DNA of 64,000 nt from Ceratorhiza oryzae-sativae (Eukaryota; Basidiomycota; Agaricomycetes; Cantharellales; Ceratobasidiaceae): NCBI GenBank assembly GCA_030998015.1, contig JARWMV010000240.1:1116001-1180000 (forward strand). Reading direction: 5' to 3'. Positions 47,167-60,791 of this stretch are shown here, in pieces (the first letter of the stretch is position 1; every line of letters starts with the position of its first letter). Position numbers and translations under genes: made by a program. A model generated the notes under the pieces. It was not told where the DNA came from, made no database searches, and saw nothing but the letters and a program-made list of their open reading frames with translations.

Positions 47167-47484
47167 GGATGACGAGATACGGTGCTCTTGGGCGGGTGAC
47201 CGTGCGGAATCATCCTGGTGGGTGCAATTTACACGATGTAGCGTGGGAACTGAATCGTCGACTCCATTGCGGTAATCACGGCGCTTGTGCATTGAACCAA
47301 CAATTCACTTGTTCATCGGCCCATGGTAGTTGCTTGCTCGGTGACTGGCGTCCCAACAACTGGCCGCACTTTGATCCATGGTACCATTCCAGGAAAGGAG
47401 GCAGATTAACATCGAAAGTTTGTTGGACACTCGTAACCCTCGTTTCATCGAGTTGGTCCAAGAACAATATATAATACCAGAGCA

Positions 47485-49834
47485 CTAGGCACTAGGTTTC
47501 CAGCCATTAGACTTGGCAAATGAAGTCATCACATCGGCGGCCTTCTCAGAAATTTGGTATATCGGGGTTGTTACGAACATGCCTGCGCCAGGGAAATTCA
47601 TTACGGGGATCATTTGAAGATTGGGCTACAGTCTACATACCTGGAATATCCGGGAACGCGCTCGCATCCACCACTCGCAAGTTAGACACTCCTCGGACTT
47701 GGAAGTCTTTATTCAAAACCGCATTAGGATCTAGACAGCATTCTTAGCTCGTGCGCTTGTGGCAATGCAGGTAAGAAAACCTACCATCGTCGGTTCCCAT
47801 TTTGGCCGTGCAGCATACATGGTGGCCCCACGTGTTCTCCTTCAAGAATGCTCGAAGTTGATCATCGGTCTGAACTGCCGCACCCGGCCAAATCTCCTCG
47901 ATGGTATGTCCACTCAACCCAGGTCGACTCGCCCACAACGCTCGGCTCTTCTTCACAGCATCCTTCAATACTTCCAAATCATTGAGATCATCGGCCGTCT
48001 GAAACTGATTCTTGTTGATTTCGAGCCCATCTTGCGGGTCAGAGCCGGTCAGACGAACCCAACCTTTGGAGGACGTATGTGCGATGAGAATAACATTATT
48101 GAATGTGTTGCCGATATTCTGAGCGAGTTCTAGTGGGTAACCGCGGAAATATCCCTTGAAAGCTCCGGGTCCCCACATAGACCAGACATTGAGATATGGA
48201 AGCGAAGGAGATGACTTGTACGCATGCGCATACACTCCAGGACCTGTCGAAGGGATTTGCCTGGTTAGATCCTAGCGCGGTCTGCATAGGGTTGACCCAC
48301 CGGAACTATATACATTCTTGTGGCCCCCCAAAGACCATTCCTTCAAACACGGGTCTGAAAAGGTATCCCCAAACAAGCACCCGTTCAAAAGGGTATGGTT
48401 TTGTTTCAGCCTCCATACAATCGTCATCTCGATCCGATCCTGCAAATTAGTGCCAACACCCGGGAGATCTGCAACTGTCGAAATATTGTATTTGGCAAGC
48501 TGCTTCGAATCACCAATGCCAGATAACTATCACGCGAAGTGTATTAGTCGCGGCTGAGAATAAGATCACTGTGCGCACCATCAAAAGCTGTGGTGTTTGG
48601 AACGTCCCAGTGCTCACGACCACCTCATATTTCGCTAGATACTGCCTAGTCTGCAACGTCTTCTTTCCGGCGAAACCCCTAGCCACAGGTAGAAGCGCAG
48701 CCCCAGACGCCGCTTCGACGCCATACGCACGAGCCTTTCCGGTTGAATCCGCACATGTCAGAATTTTCGTGGCCAACGTATCGGTCGCAAAGCTCAACCG
48801 CTGGGGAAGCGAAGTGCGGGTATTGACCAGGTGATCTCGCACCGACGATCGGTTGTGGGCGGCGTCTTTGGTGATGATCACAGCCGCGCCCCCTTCCTTG
48901 CCGTCGTTGAGATTGTTGTTGTAATCTGTTAGACCGACGGGCAGGACGGCTGCGATGATATTTGTTACAATATCGATAAGCTGGAAATCTAGCCATCTGG
49001 AGGAACGTAAGAGTGATTCTACAACTAAAGAAACGAGCGTACTGTGGAGAAAGCAACAGATTAAGAGGCGGATAATCCGTCCAGAGCCACCCTTTGTAGC
49101 CGTACGAAAGCGCAGCGCCAATGAGCTCGGGAACATATTGATTCCTCTCGATCAAATTGGTGAGGTACCTGCGCATGTTATTCGCCTGTACTTTGATCAG
49201 TTTCATTCCTTTAACTTGGGGCGAGCAATACGAACCGACCAACTGGAGTCCTTGAACCGAGCAGCCAACGTATCGAGGTCATAGTCATGTGGCCGAAGGT
49301 GAATGAGCGCATTGTGGACCGTGGATCCGCCGATAGCGGATGCTCGTGGATACCATTTCTTGACTTCGGGCTAGAATCACACAGGGGTGCCGTTGATACA
49401 TGGTATAAAAACTAAAATAGACCTTCATACCTGACCTGGAGGATAGTGTTGCACGTAGTAGTCAAGTGCCATTTGGGGATCCTCATTAGATCGAGCGAGG
49501 TATACGGGGATGGTGGTGTTAATATTGTTCACGTCATGTCCCGCATCAATCACGAGTACTTGAGTACATATTAGATTCATGGAGAGTTGTGTAGCGCTAA
49601 GAGGTCACCTTTGAAGCCGTTAATGGCCAGGCGCGCTGCCAATGGACCTACGACAGCTATTGTTAATATCAAGCCAGTGCAAGTACAGCATCGTGCGCAC
49701 GTACCTCCTCCGGCGCCCGCACCGACCACGATATAATCATATTCGGCCGATGCAGAACTCGGGCAGGCTGCAAGTGCAGCGGTGCAGGTGCGTAAGACGG
49801 CGGCGCCGATACTAGCACCAAAAGCGAATCGCAT
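47485..49834 (-). CDS. Secreted GMC oxidoreductase (AA3-type)
   Basis: FAD enzyme of the glucose-methanol-choline family, oxidising alcohols or sugars, often giving H2O2 for lignocellulose attack. A signal peptide ([20 protein letters not shown]) precedes [13 protein letters not shown], the ADP-binding motif. [18 protein letters not shown] is the GMC signature 1 region, and [19 protein letters not shown] and [11 protein letters not shown] follow (signature 2 region). The active-site segment is [16 protein letters not shown]; homologues usually have CGT where this has CCT. The C-terminal domain carries [19 protein letters not shown] and [18 protein letters not shown], ending WKPSA at TAG 47485-47487. 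An apparent stop near 48260 is inside a good GT...CTAAC...CAG intron that joins NVYSSG to [10 protein letters not shown], so the gene is intact. Extracellular location is inferred from the signal peptide. Confidence 0.9.
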
Positions 49835-50429
49835 AGAATGGGACGAGGGATGGTGATTCCAAGTGCTAGATGAGCGGGCAATTTTATTTGAATCGGCGCA
49901 ACGCTTCGCAACCGCCCTGCAGGAATCTCGTGTCTAGTTATGCAAACGAGCCCTAGGTTCGATTCCGTGTGATTCATAGGACCATATTTTAATTTGACAG
50001 CCAAGCCAGAGTAGTACCAAGGAAGTTGCCAAGTTGTGGTCGCTTCAAGGAGCAGCGGTTGAATTCCACTGGGGGACAGTTCATGAGCATGCGAAGACCG
50101 GGCCATGTTCCCCGACAGTGACAACCCGCGCCCATTGTCGATTCCGAGATTTGCAGAATCAAGTCAAGAGGCACGAGGTAGGGAAGGCGGAACACCTTGT
50201 GAGGCGAAGAACATACTGCGAGTCGAAGCCCGATTATCATGTGACAAAATGTTCGGCGTGCAATCGAAGCCTGCGACTGGATGGGCTTAAGAGTGCTGAT
50301 CGCGGCGGAAAGATTCCGGCTGGGGCTGATTGTGACACAGCACAGGACAAACGTCGACAAAGCCTGACAAGCGCCAATACGTGCATCCCGCGTGCTAAAC
50401 CACCACATCCAGCAGTACCCAAAATTGAT
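49835..50429. other. Divergent intergenic region, GMC and second NACHT gene
   Basis: Upstream side of both genes. The plus frame is open from 50034 into the NACHT gene, but the part before 50430 looks non-coding. No element recognised. Confidence 0.4.
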
Positions 50430-53373
50430 ATGGACAAAAAAACAGGTAAACCAAAGGAATACTTGGACCGCTTCAGGGGGTATTTCCGGCGTAAAGCTCC
50501 CCCCGTCTCGCCAACTACTCCTCAGTCGTCTGCTAAGCTTGACCCCAAGAACTGCCCAGCTCCTCGTTCGCACACTCCTACTTCATCCTCCAACTTGAAC
50601 CAATCCATAGAACCAGATGACCAGGCGTCACAGTCAATTGTGGTCCCGGTTGTGAATATCACCACAAGCGACATTCCACCTACACTCCCAGCTCAGACAC
50701 CAGACCAATCCATGCACCCACCTTGAACACATCTTGTGATGAGCTAGAGCCCGCTCAGGGCGTGGCTATCACTCCAACCACGACTCCATCGCTTGTGCCA
50801 GATGTTGCGCAACCCACGACCCCAGCGCTCGCGCCAGCGGTAATGCGACCCACGACACCAGTTTCTCTGGCCCCGTCCGCAGGCGGTCGGTCTGCGGTTG
50901 CATTGTGCACACCACAACCAGATGAAGAATCAAGCGCAGTCTGGTGTGGGTTGAAAAAGTTTGCTGGAGTGCTAGCCAGGTGCGGGCAGCATTTTGGGCC
51001 ACTCAAGCCCGCGATTGATGCCTTGGCAGGCTTCGTAGGGAAAATAGAGGTGCCGATTACGATACCATCCACATTGGAAAAGAACTCACTCTTTTCTTTG
51101 GTCGGCTAGGACGTCGTGGAAATAAACGCAGAGTACAAGAGAGTTCGACATGATTTGGACTGGCTCTTTCACGATCTTGCGGGATGCTTTGGGGGGGACA
51201 TCCCTCTAGACATGAGACCCAGTATCATCAATATCGCGACGTGAGTCATTTCACGAGACCGTGATGTCTCTAATAGTCAGGCTAGGACCCTCGAAGCTGA
51301 GATCGCATTCGTCCGTCGCAAGGTAAACGAGAGTATGCTAGCAAACGTTTTGATACACGAGGAGCACAATGAAGTAGTGCAATGCTACGAGCGTATCCGA
51401 ATATCCTTGGATCGATTGGTGGTAAGGCCGATAGGATATATTCGGAAGTATTGTGGTAACAAACATTCACGAATTCTAGCTCAATGCCAACGTCAAAGTA
51501 TGGATGCTAGCAGATGAAATAGCAACGGTGGGAATATGAAGAGTCGACCCACCGAGACGATAAACTAACCAAAGATGTAGGAGGGGCGCCTCGAGAAACT
51601 CAATCCCGCACATGCAGCTTGGTACAGCTCTGCCGAATCGAAAAAACTCCACCGTGATGAATGCACACCCGACACACGTGTGGAGGTTCTAGAACGCTTT
51701 CAAGTTTGGCGTGACGATGCAACGAGCGAAAGGATCTACTGGCTAAATGGCATGACCGGAACCGGCAAGACCACTCTATCATTTACCATGTGCAAGACGC
51801 TCGAGGATGACAAGCGACTAGCGGCCAATTTCTTTTGTTCTCGCCAAATTCCAGATTGTAGCAAAGTAGACCGAATCATACCGACGATCGCGTATCAAAT
51901 TTCAAGGTTCTCACATCCCTTTCGATATGCGCTCTCCGGAGCGCTCCAGAAATATCCGGACGTACAAACAAGACGACTTTCAGAACAATTTACAAGGCTC
52001 ATTTATGAACCCTTGTGCGAAATAAGAACTTCGTTGCCGGATAATCTTGTGATTGTCATCGAGGCACTCGATGAGTGCAGTGACTGTGACGGCATGGATC
52101 AAATCCTGCAGATGTTGTTTCGACATGCACCTAAACTTCCGATCAAGTTTTTCTTGACCAGCCGACCGGAGCCAGTCATCCGCGAACGCATGCTGGGTCG
52201 GAAAGGGGACAATCGAGATAAATTTGAACTCCATTTGCATGAACTTGATCGATCGATCGTGGCCGGCGACATCAAGACATATCTTCGAGCTGGCCTGAAG
52301 CCTGTAAACCTTACACCGGAACAAATAGAAATATTGGCCGAGCGCTCTGGGGTTCTGTTCATCTATGCAGCGACCGTCGTCCGATTTGTTGGTGCTCAGA
52401 ACTTCGCGAGAGGCCATGCTCGGCTCCGTATGGTACTCCAAGCCTCCACATCCACTGACGGAAATGAAAAAGAGATCAATGCGTTGTATTCCCTAGTTTT
52501 GACCGCAGCATTCGCAGAAGATTTGACCGAGACAGAAAAGGACGAGATGCGACTGGTGCTTCGTACAGTCATCTGTGCGCAGGAACCCTGACCGTGTGCG
52601 TCGTTGCGGGTCTACTAGGGCTTGAGGATGCACATTCGGTAGAGGCGGCCTTGAGCCCTCTGCGTTCAGTGCTGAACGTAGAAAGAATAGGAGATGTCAT
52701 CACGACACTTCACAAGTCTTTTTCCGATTTCATGTTTGAGAAGGCACGCTCCCAAGAATTTTACTGCGACCCGCACTCGCACCACGCATATCTTGTGAAG
52801 CGATCCTGCATCCTCTTCAAAGAAATCAACCCACCTTTCAATATATGCGGCCTCGAGCTTTCTGGCAGGCCAGATGTGGATGTGCCGCGCATCGAAGACA
52901 AAATTAATGAACATATCCCAAAGCACCTGCTGTATGCTTCTCGGCATTGGTCTAGCCATTTAGAACTTGCATTTCAGTCGCCAGACGTGATGGAGGATGT
53001 TCATCAAATGATGTCCACAAGGCTATTGGTGTGGATGGAAGTCATGAATCTAACCAAAAAACTCAGGTCGGAGGGAATGCCAGTCCTGCAGAGAGCAAGA
53101 GAAGTAGCCGAAGTATGTTCTAAAAACCTCGCGTCGACGTGTATTCAGGTGCTGACTCGGAAATAGCGTGCAGGTTATCCTACAGAAACGCAAGATTTAT
53201 TAAACGATGCTTACGGATTTGCCGATATGTTTTCGGGGAGTCCTGCGAAGCGAAGCACGCCGCATATCTACATATTATCGTTGCCCTTTTGGCCAAAGCA
53301 ACGGCCTGTTTCGAGATATTACTCGGAGCTCGTCCGACGCTTTATGAACCCCACGAGAGCGCGGGTGGATTGA
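50430..53373 (+). CDS. NACHT NLR-like protein lacking WD40 repeats, frame-disrupted
   Basis: Close paralogue of the 12.5-kb NACHT-WD40 gene. N-terminus MDKKTGKPKEYLDRFRGYFR, then a Pro/Thr-rich linker, the helical segment LKKFAGVLARCGQHFGPLKP, a short-exon region (LNANVKVWMLADEIAT), and the NACHT core: Walker A GMTGTGKTT, Walker B IVIEALDECS, sensor FFLTSRPEPVIRERM. Two frame changes: near 50715 in the low-complexity linker (an intron cannot be excluded), and near 52588, where EP is followed by a stop but one added base restores MTVCVVAGLLGLEDAH, as in the paralogue. After the 53160 intron, an exon starting RAGYPTETQDLLNDAYGFAD encodes the linker (STPHIYILSLPFWPKQRP) and stops at TGA 53371-53373 where WD40 repeats begin in the paralogue. 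So it is either a WD40-less NLR or a decaying copy. Confidence 0.7.
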
Positions 53374-54308
53374 GAATAGGACCTCCCCGCGCCAGGTCGC
53401 AGGGTATGCAGCCCTCGGAAGAGCATGTTATGGTTCTGGATATTCTACTCCAATGTCTTATTTATTTAATGATTTGATCTCGTTCACGCGAGTGCCGGCA
53501 CAGTGTGAAGATACCAATCCATCAAGCTCGTGGTTCGGCAGCCCCACACATCGCAGGCAAATCAGCTGCAGATTCCGTGCTCCGGAGAGCTCGGAGTTTT
53601 CAGTGAGGTTGGCTGATTATATGCGAGACAATATCAACTCGGGAAAATAAGCAGGGGTCTTAATCCACCCCGTTTTTCTTGATGCTGCCCAAGCAAGCTA
53701 TGGAGTGACAGCACAGTGATGAGTAGCTATGGCGTTAGGCGGGACAGCAGGTGAATAATTGTTCTTGGAGATCATTCTAGGAGGATTGGCAGATTCGCCA
53801 ATTGGCCGGACGTCTCCGGTTGTTGGCTACTCAATGGCACATAGGTTATGTTACAGAAGCACAATGACTGCTGCATGACACCTATACATTTGCAGCTACC
53901 CTTTCAGGGGTTGTGAGGCGCGGGGCATGCCCCACATATCCATCCTCTCTTGAATCAAAGCAGTGACCACTGTCAGTGTGTTCCTCGGAGTCACTCTGGC
54001 AATTTATGAGCACTGCTAAGGCACAGGCAGCCTGAAAACTTGAGGCTAGGAAGCAAGGATTAATACTTTTTGTTTTTTTGGATGGGTAATGCTTGCATGG
54101 ATGGTGGTTACTTTCTGTCCCCTGATGGTTGGAGTGGTCCAGTGCTTTACCGTATTTCGTCCAGAAAACTCCGCTTCTGGCCTAACCATGAGGCCATTCT
54201 TCACCAACGACAGAGGTAAGGGAGTGCTGGACTGGAAGAAGACGAGTGACCTATTTTCTCAACAAAAAACTACCAACAGCACAAGTATAAAGTACAAGTC
54301 TCTCTGGT
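53374..54308. other. Intergenic region downstream of the WD40-less NLR
   Basis: No WD40 remnant is recognisable in any frame by eye. Convergent 3' ends of the NLR and SF3B3 bound the region. A poly-T stretch lies at 54069-54078. Confidence 0.5.
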
Positions 54309-57300
54309 TTAGAATCCGCTTCCCGCCACTCTCAGTCCTTCCAGCTTCTTCAAGACCTCACCAACCGTTCGGTCCAACTCTCCGGCAATAGCCTTTTGTT
54401 TTCCGGAAGGCAACATAGCAAAACGTTCGCACAGATCACCGTCCACCACCGCTTTCACTGGCACATAATACCCGCGATACGCTAGGTGGTCTCGCCCGAC
54501 GAGACTTGCGTGCTCAGATCGCATATGCTGCTCCAGCGTGGTGATGAAATCAACGTCTTCCTTGCTCGCAAGGGGGATAAGTACGCCAATCGTCCCATGT
54601 AGTCCAGTATAGGCCACGACGTCCCGACCACCGGGGACAAGCGCAGTCTTGTGTACACTCGTGACGATGTCTCCAACGTTGAAGTGAGCGAGCAGTTTGG
54701 TCTTATGCGGCGCGCCGTGAAGGAACTCTCGTTCGTGCATGATCCCCGCACCCGTGGGGTCGTCGTCGACCTGGGCCGAAATGTTTGTGGGTAATCGGTT
54801 GATGAAAATGTTGCCAAACTTGTCTCCGGCCGCGACAGTATCATAGTCCACCATTACGGTAGACGTTATCCAGCGAGCAGAGGTGTCATCGGCAAATACG
54901 AGCAACCGATTGTGATCGGGTTTATAAGTGGCGTAGTGCACGGATTCTTGCATATCGCCAACAATTATTCGCGAGCCTTGGCTGTTGAGTGTAATGATTG
55001 CGCACGAGAAATTCTAGCAGGTGAATTAATATACAAGGTATTGAAAGTTGATTGCGCAGAAACATACCTTGTTTTCCGATTTCCTCAACAATTTCTTCTT
55101 GCCCATCTCATATATCCTCAGCGCTTTCCCAACACCAGCACATAATCGCCCCTTAATTCCTAATAAAGCCAAGGGCACGTCATCCACCTCGGTCTACCCC
55201 AGCCAATCCCTATCAGCCACTGGACACGTCCAACACCCCAAGTCTACCTACTTGGTGCAACAGCTCCAGTTTTTTGCCCTCCTCCAAGATCCTGTACGTC
55301 CGCAAATACCCCGACGTGCAACTTCGAGGAGAAACTAGCGTCGCCTTGGCTGTGCCAACGACCAAGAAAAGTTCGCCCTCGCGCGCAGCGAATGGAACAA
55401 CTGCAACGGAAAACGCTGCTTCGTTGTTGTCCAGGTCGATCTTAAATAACGTTTTAGGCTAGACATTTGATTAGGCACATGATCATACTCAGCCCTGAAC
55501 ATACTTACCTCTTTGGGGTCGACAATCCGAATGCACGAGCCCCATTGGCCAGCGTCTGCCCTCGGAAGGCCAAAGGTCTCCGGCGCAAGGTTGGCCAACT
55601 CCTGATCAACTTCTTTCCCAGCAGCCTTCTGGATCGAAAGGTTCTTTCAGGCACACTGTCCCGAGGACAAGATTGCCAACACTCACCAGCTCCGCCAAAC
55701 GCTTCTCTTTGGCTTCAGCTCCCCACGTTCGATGATCGCTCTCAACAATGTAAAACAGCTGGTGTTGAGGATGCACAGCAATCTTTCGAGGAGTATATGA
55801 CAGGGGCATGGTCACTTGCTTGAGCTTGTCGCTCAGTTTGGGTATCTGGAAGATTCTGAATATCCATTCTGAATTAAACGACTGTATACATGGGAGACAA
55901 GGATGAAAAAGGCTTACCGCAGAACGCTTCCAGCAATTCCAATCAACCCCTCTGGACACAACTCGGCTGAGAAACTCCATGCGTGATCCAAATTTTCGTA
56001 GATCAAAGGTGAGAACCTCAAGAGATTTTGATAGGTATAGTTTAACCACGATCGAGACGAAAGTGCCAGAATACACGTGTTTCGTTGAACGGACACACGG
56101 GTAAGACGCACCGGACGAGTGCCCAGGAATCTAAATCCCGAGTCGAATTAGGCATGAAAAGAATCACGAATGGGACACACGAACCGTGTCCTAGTATCAG
56201 TCAGCTGTCCATTCACCGGATCTAGCACCGTCCTTAGGAGAACTCCATTTGATAGCCCGATATTCACGAACAAAGTCGGCATGTTTTTATCGATACTAGC
56301 ATCCAGCATCTCGGCGATACAAATCGAGGTGGGAGGTGCAGTAAGCGCCTACAATCCCATTAGGGTCGAAGCCATCGATGTAAAGCTCAGTCAAGGCTCA
56401 CCTGTAGTGAAATGGTCTCCAAGGTTGAATCCGGATCGAGCGAGATGATTCGGACCGTCTGGTCCTCACATCCAACCGCCTGTGGCTTTCTTAGCTTTCC
56501 GTTTCCGAAATATCAGAACTAAACGTACTAGATATGGGCTACGTTGCCTTCCTTCAGGAACCTCCGCAACGCTCATGCACACGACCGCGCTTCCGACGGC
56601 GCGCATCTCTCCATATTCCTGATTTGGTTTATATAAGGTTTTGCTCTTCAAAAATAATGAATCATCATAAGAAACTTACTTGGAGGACCCCATTCAGATC
56701 CAACTCAAAGTACACAAGCTCGCCCGAGTTGAGCGCGACGCACACCTGCCGCGTGTTTGTTGTGGCCGAAGCCACTTGCCGACCCTGTGGCGCACGCCAT
56801 TCCGTGACGCCACCTGCACCACCTAGAACAGTGACGTATAAGCATCGAGATCTCAACCCGAGGTGTGAGGAAAGGTCAGAATGAAAAGCAATAAGCTCCA
56901 GCGCCTCGGCGTCAGACAGCAGTTGGAACAGGTTCGCATCATGTTTTTTCCTGACTGCTAACTCGTGCAGCATATCTCACCTTGCCCTGGTCGAACGTGC
57001 CTAACTCCACCAGGGTGGACCTGAATTAGCCCGCCGTTGTCGGACAGCTGCTGGACCGCCAATGTCGGTGCCGAGCTCAAAAACCCAGTATCAGACACTT
57101 CTTCAATGGTTTCACCGATCGAGAGGACCAGGGTACCATTGACGAACGATAAGATAATGTAGGTATCGTATATATCTGCCAACAGACCAGCGCTGAATAA
57201 ATACCTGAGAACTGTTCAAGTACACTAAACTCACCGCCCTCCCGGACTTTCACGGTCCACACCCCGTTTGGCACACCTGGAAGCTCGGAGCTCACGCTTT

Positions 57301-59033
57301 CCTCCACTTCCAGCCCGTGCCTCAACGTCCTGAAACTACTCCTTGCTCCTTTTCCACAGGCAAGATAGAACTGGGGCGTATCGCTCTGTAAAGTTGCGGG
57401 CGCTAAGATGGCATATCAATCAACTGTGCCAAAATCGAAGTAGATGAACAGACCGCCAGAAGTAGGACCAAACAAATTGAGGACTTTTGCATCCACAATC
57501 GGACACAGGCTGCTCATCTCGTCCGCAAGCACGAGATTGTCAAGAGGATGAGGCGTAAACCAACATGTTGGAAGTGGACCGGGGTTCATGCCGTTGTTGG
57601 TGAATGCCGATGATGAAAATTCGGGTTCAGCGTCATCGTCGCCAAGTTTTTGGAACTGGTACAAGTGACTGTACAACGACTGCGTGTTAGTGACACATTC
57701 TTTTGAATCAAGGACGGCAAGCAAGCCCAGCCACGGAAGCGGCGTGAGGAAGTAGGATAGAGACTACGTACTGATCACCTCCCTCAGCAGCCACGAACAG
57801 GAACCCACTCTTCAGAATGCAGATACTACTTGCGATCGGTACGTGTCGAAATACTTGATTGTCATCGTCTTCACCACCTCTTCCTCGTGCTCCAGGGTCA
57901 CTTTGTACAAATCCCCCAGCTCGGACTGGAGCAAGAAGAAGAAAGCACCCTATCGTCCCATGGCTCCCATCAGCCGAACCGCTTGCAAAACCCAAACGAC
58001 AACGCACCTTCATCTTGTGCATGACCGCACTCGTGATGATCACTCCCCTCTTGTCGTCCCCTCCCCATACACTTCGTCGCTTTGGGATTGGTACCCGATG
58101 CCCACTGCCGTCGCTACCGTCCACAGGTCGGTATATCACATAGTCTTCGCAGCATACTACACTCCACTAGGTCCGTCGAATGCATTCGTCGTCGCGCTTT
58201 GCCCTCCGGGGACTTGAACGAGCAAGTTGGCGCGAGGGTCCGTCGGCTCTGAGTGTTTGCGCACGACATGGTTCAAACCCAGATCCAGTTCATAGAACGT
58301 CAACATCTAGTTTCGTATTGCACTTAACCTTCCATAGATAACCGAAAATGGCAAGAACTGAACGCACCTTTTCCGCGTTGCGAAACGCCTCTCCCGTTGG
58401 GTCCGCGTCGGACTCGGTATAGTCCACCTCCAGCGCTGCAAACAGCGGGTTTTCGAATCCGACGTCCACTCCCACTATGGAATGGATAATCGCCCCGTTC
58501 CGGTGAGCCTCCAGCGGACTGCTGATGGTCAAGTTTGCCGCCGCGTCGCGATTCAAGATATACACCAGCTTTGACTTTTCCACAGCCGAGATCATCACCG
58601 ACCGGCCTTTTGGGTCCACCGCCAGCATCTGCCCAGGTACGATTCGACGCGAGCCAGACTTGCCAAACGTCTCTTGTTGGAGTTTGAGGAAGCTGTTTGT
58701 TTTTGGGTCGTACTCGAGCACGACGATGCGGCCAGAGTCAGAACCGACGATGCAGTAGTCTGCTCCCGGTTAGCGACGAAACGTGGCCTAATTGGCATAT
58801 GGCTTGCCTTTTGTCCCTCCGGTGAGCCTGAACGCAGCAATACTCCGAATGGTGCCAAACGCATCTTGGGCAAGTACTGTGCTGACCTTTCCCGACGACG
58901 AGTCTGGCCGGAGCAGTTCGAGGCTAGTACCGCGCGAGACTATAATCTCCTGCTGTCGGATGCCACTGAAGTTGCCGACGATGGCCTGGGTGATGGCTGT
59001 CGGCCCCTGGAGCGTGAGGTTGTAGAGGTGCAT
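54309..59033 (-). CDS. RSE1: Splicing factor 3B subunit 3 (SF3B3/RSE1)
   Basis: Beta-propeller protein of the U2 snRNP SF3b complex, essential for branch-site recognition. It starts [20 protein letters not shown] (ATG 59033), then [55 protein letters not shown] sequence, [38 protein letters not shown] and GDPTGEAF-like DADPTGEAF. Later exons include [40 protein letters not shown], and the C-terminal [50 protein letters not shown] and [16 protein letters not shown]. These match SF3B3 from end to end. About ten short introns. The window of matches covers the whole family length (about 1,200 residues). TGA/TAG lies at 54309-54311. The frame is open upstream of ATG 59033, but the family starts at MHLYNLTL. 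Confidence 0.95.
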
Positions 59034-60791
59034 GGCGGTGGCAGAAGGCAAACATACAAACAAGCGCCGCGGTGACAAATCAGTGATGACCAAACACGTC
59101 GCCACCCACTTCTGGCCTCCTGGCTCTGGCATTTTAAAATGCGAGTTGTATTCCACGAAGTAAATGTGGTTACAACCATGGGCCTTGTCTTTCCTTTATT
59201 TGCTAACACTGCACTCCGCGAGGTCTTGAGTACGAGTACAACCAGTCTACCAGGTCTACGCGATTCGCACACCATAGAAAGAATCAAGCCCAAGCATGGT
59301 CAAACAAGTCAGGCCGTTCGGCTATCGAAGGATGTGCCAGCGACGGCCCACCTACCAGATCCAACGCAGCCTACAGATACGGCCCTTTACACACTACAAA
59401 CGCCAACTGGGGAGGGCATGATAACTTGCTCTTGCAGGCTTACTGACTTTACAAGCGGATCGTGAGTGGTGGTAGGCAATATATCCTTGACCGAACCAAA
59501 ATCCATCGAGCAAAGGACGCAGGTCACGCTCTGATTTCCGCCGGAATGGAAGCGGACAACGCAGCAAAATATGGGCGACATTTTTCGGATGCTTGTCTCG
59601 TTTATGCATTTCCCCAATCAATTTCCGGTCTCACTCTGCCATAAAGGGTTGACACAAGTGATGATCCTTCGCGGGCTTTCGTAAACAGATGGTGGTTAAA
59701 TCTCACCCTGAATCACCTGTTTGGTCGTGTCGGGAAACAATCGCTTGGAATCAGATATAAATAAGATGCTTGAAAACGAGCGCGCATAATTGGCCAGGTG
59801 AGCGTCCTTGAAGCAGGGTGACGTACTACAGGGACCAGATTGTTGGCCCTATAGTTCCAATAAACATATTCAGAACCGCGCTTGAAGACCGACAAATAAA
59901 ATGGAGAATTTCTTTCATTCTCCCCAGATGTGATCGCGAATATTCCATTCGAGACCTCAACCTTGTGACAGGTTTTCAATTCGATGAGCTGGAAAGTGTT
60001 TTGACCCTCCAGTCCCAATTCGGTTTAATGACCACCTTGGGCCACGCCGGGGTACTCTCCAATAGAGTAATTACCATTTCAATGACATGAAATATTATCA
60101 TATGCTTGTGTGAGGAGTCATGGACTTCCAGAGCGTACGGCGTGGCTACAACCGACACGGCAACTGACCGCCGTCAATCACGTGAGCTGATACTGGCATA
60201 TCTGAATCAGATTCGTTTTGAGACCAACGTGGCTAAAGCTGTACACCAAGCCACTGTCAAATGAAAGTGGCCATGTGGCGCATCAGACACGACATGATAC
60301 CAGTGTAACTCCGAACCGGACACCGAACCGGAGGTGAACTCATTCGATACGAGAGAGGACACGGTTGTACTACTAAATAAGTGGGTGGATAACCAGTTTT
60401 AGAGAACTGTGCTCTTCCACTATCATATTTCTCTATTTGTACATATGGAAGTCACCCCAAGGGCACGGTACTCGCGAAAGATGATGGGATTCCGGTGGCT
60501 CACAAAGCCTACCCAACAGATATCATAAATCGTCTGACTCATTCGTTTGTTGAATCAGTTACACGTTCTTCAATCACTATATGACTTATTCTCCGATGCA
60601 AACGTCGGGGGGGAGTAGATTGTTCGAGAACTCGACGCCTGAACCAGTCGCGAGTAAACAATCCAAGGCGTGTGCGAGCGGCTCTTGGCCCAGAGACTGC
60701 ACTGAATGCGCACTAATAAAAGCCCCTTCTCCTCGCCTTCTCCCTGCTTCATAAACTACCCCCGCTCTCCAAAAAATAGTGCACATCCGCA
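59034..60791. other. Divergent intergenic region, SF3B3 and unknown gene
   Basis: Small frames on both strands (for example 59713-60018 minus, 59818-60090 plus) overlap each other and match no family I know. The minus frame includes FYLSVFKRGSEYVYWNYRAN, which looks protein-like, but no partner exons were resolved. Nothing called. Confidence 0.4.

Noticed and set aside
48230..48290. Apparent TAG stop and double frameshift in the GMC oxidoreductase
   Set aside because: A standard intron (GTGGGT donor, CTAAC branch site, CAG acceptor, about 56 nt) removes it and joins NVYSSG to [10 protein letters not shown] in phase.
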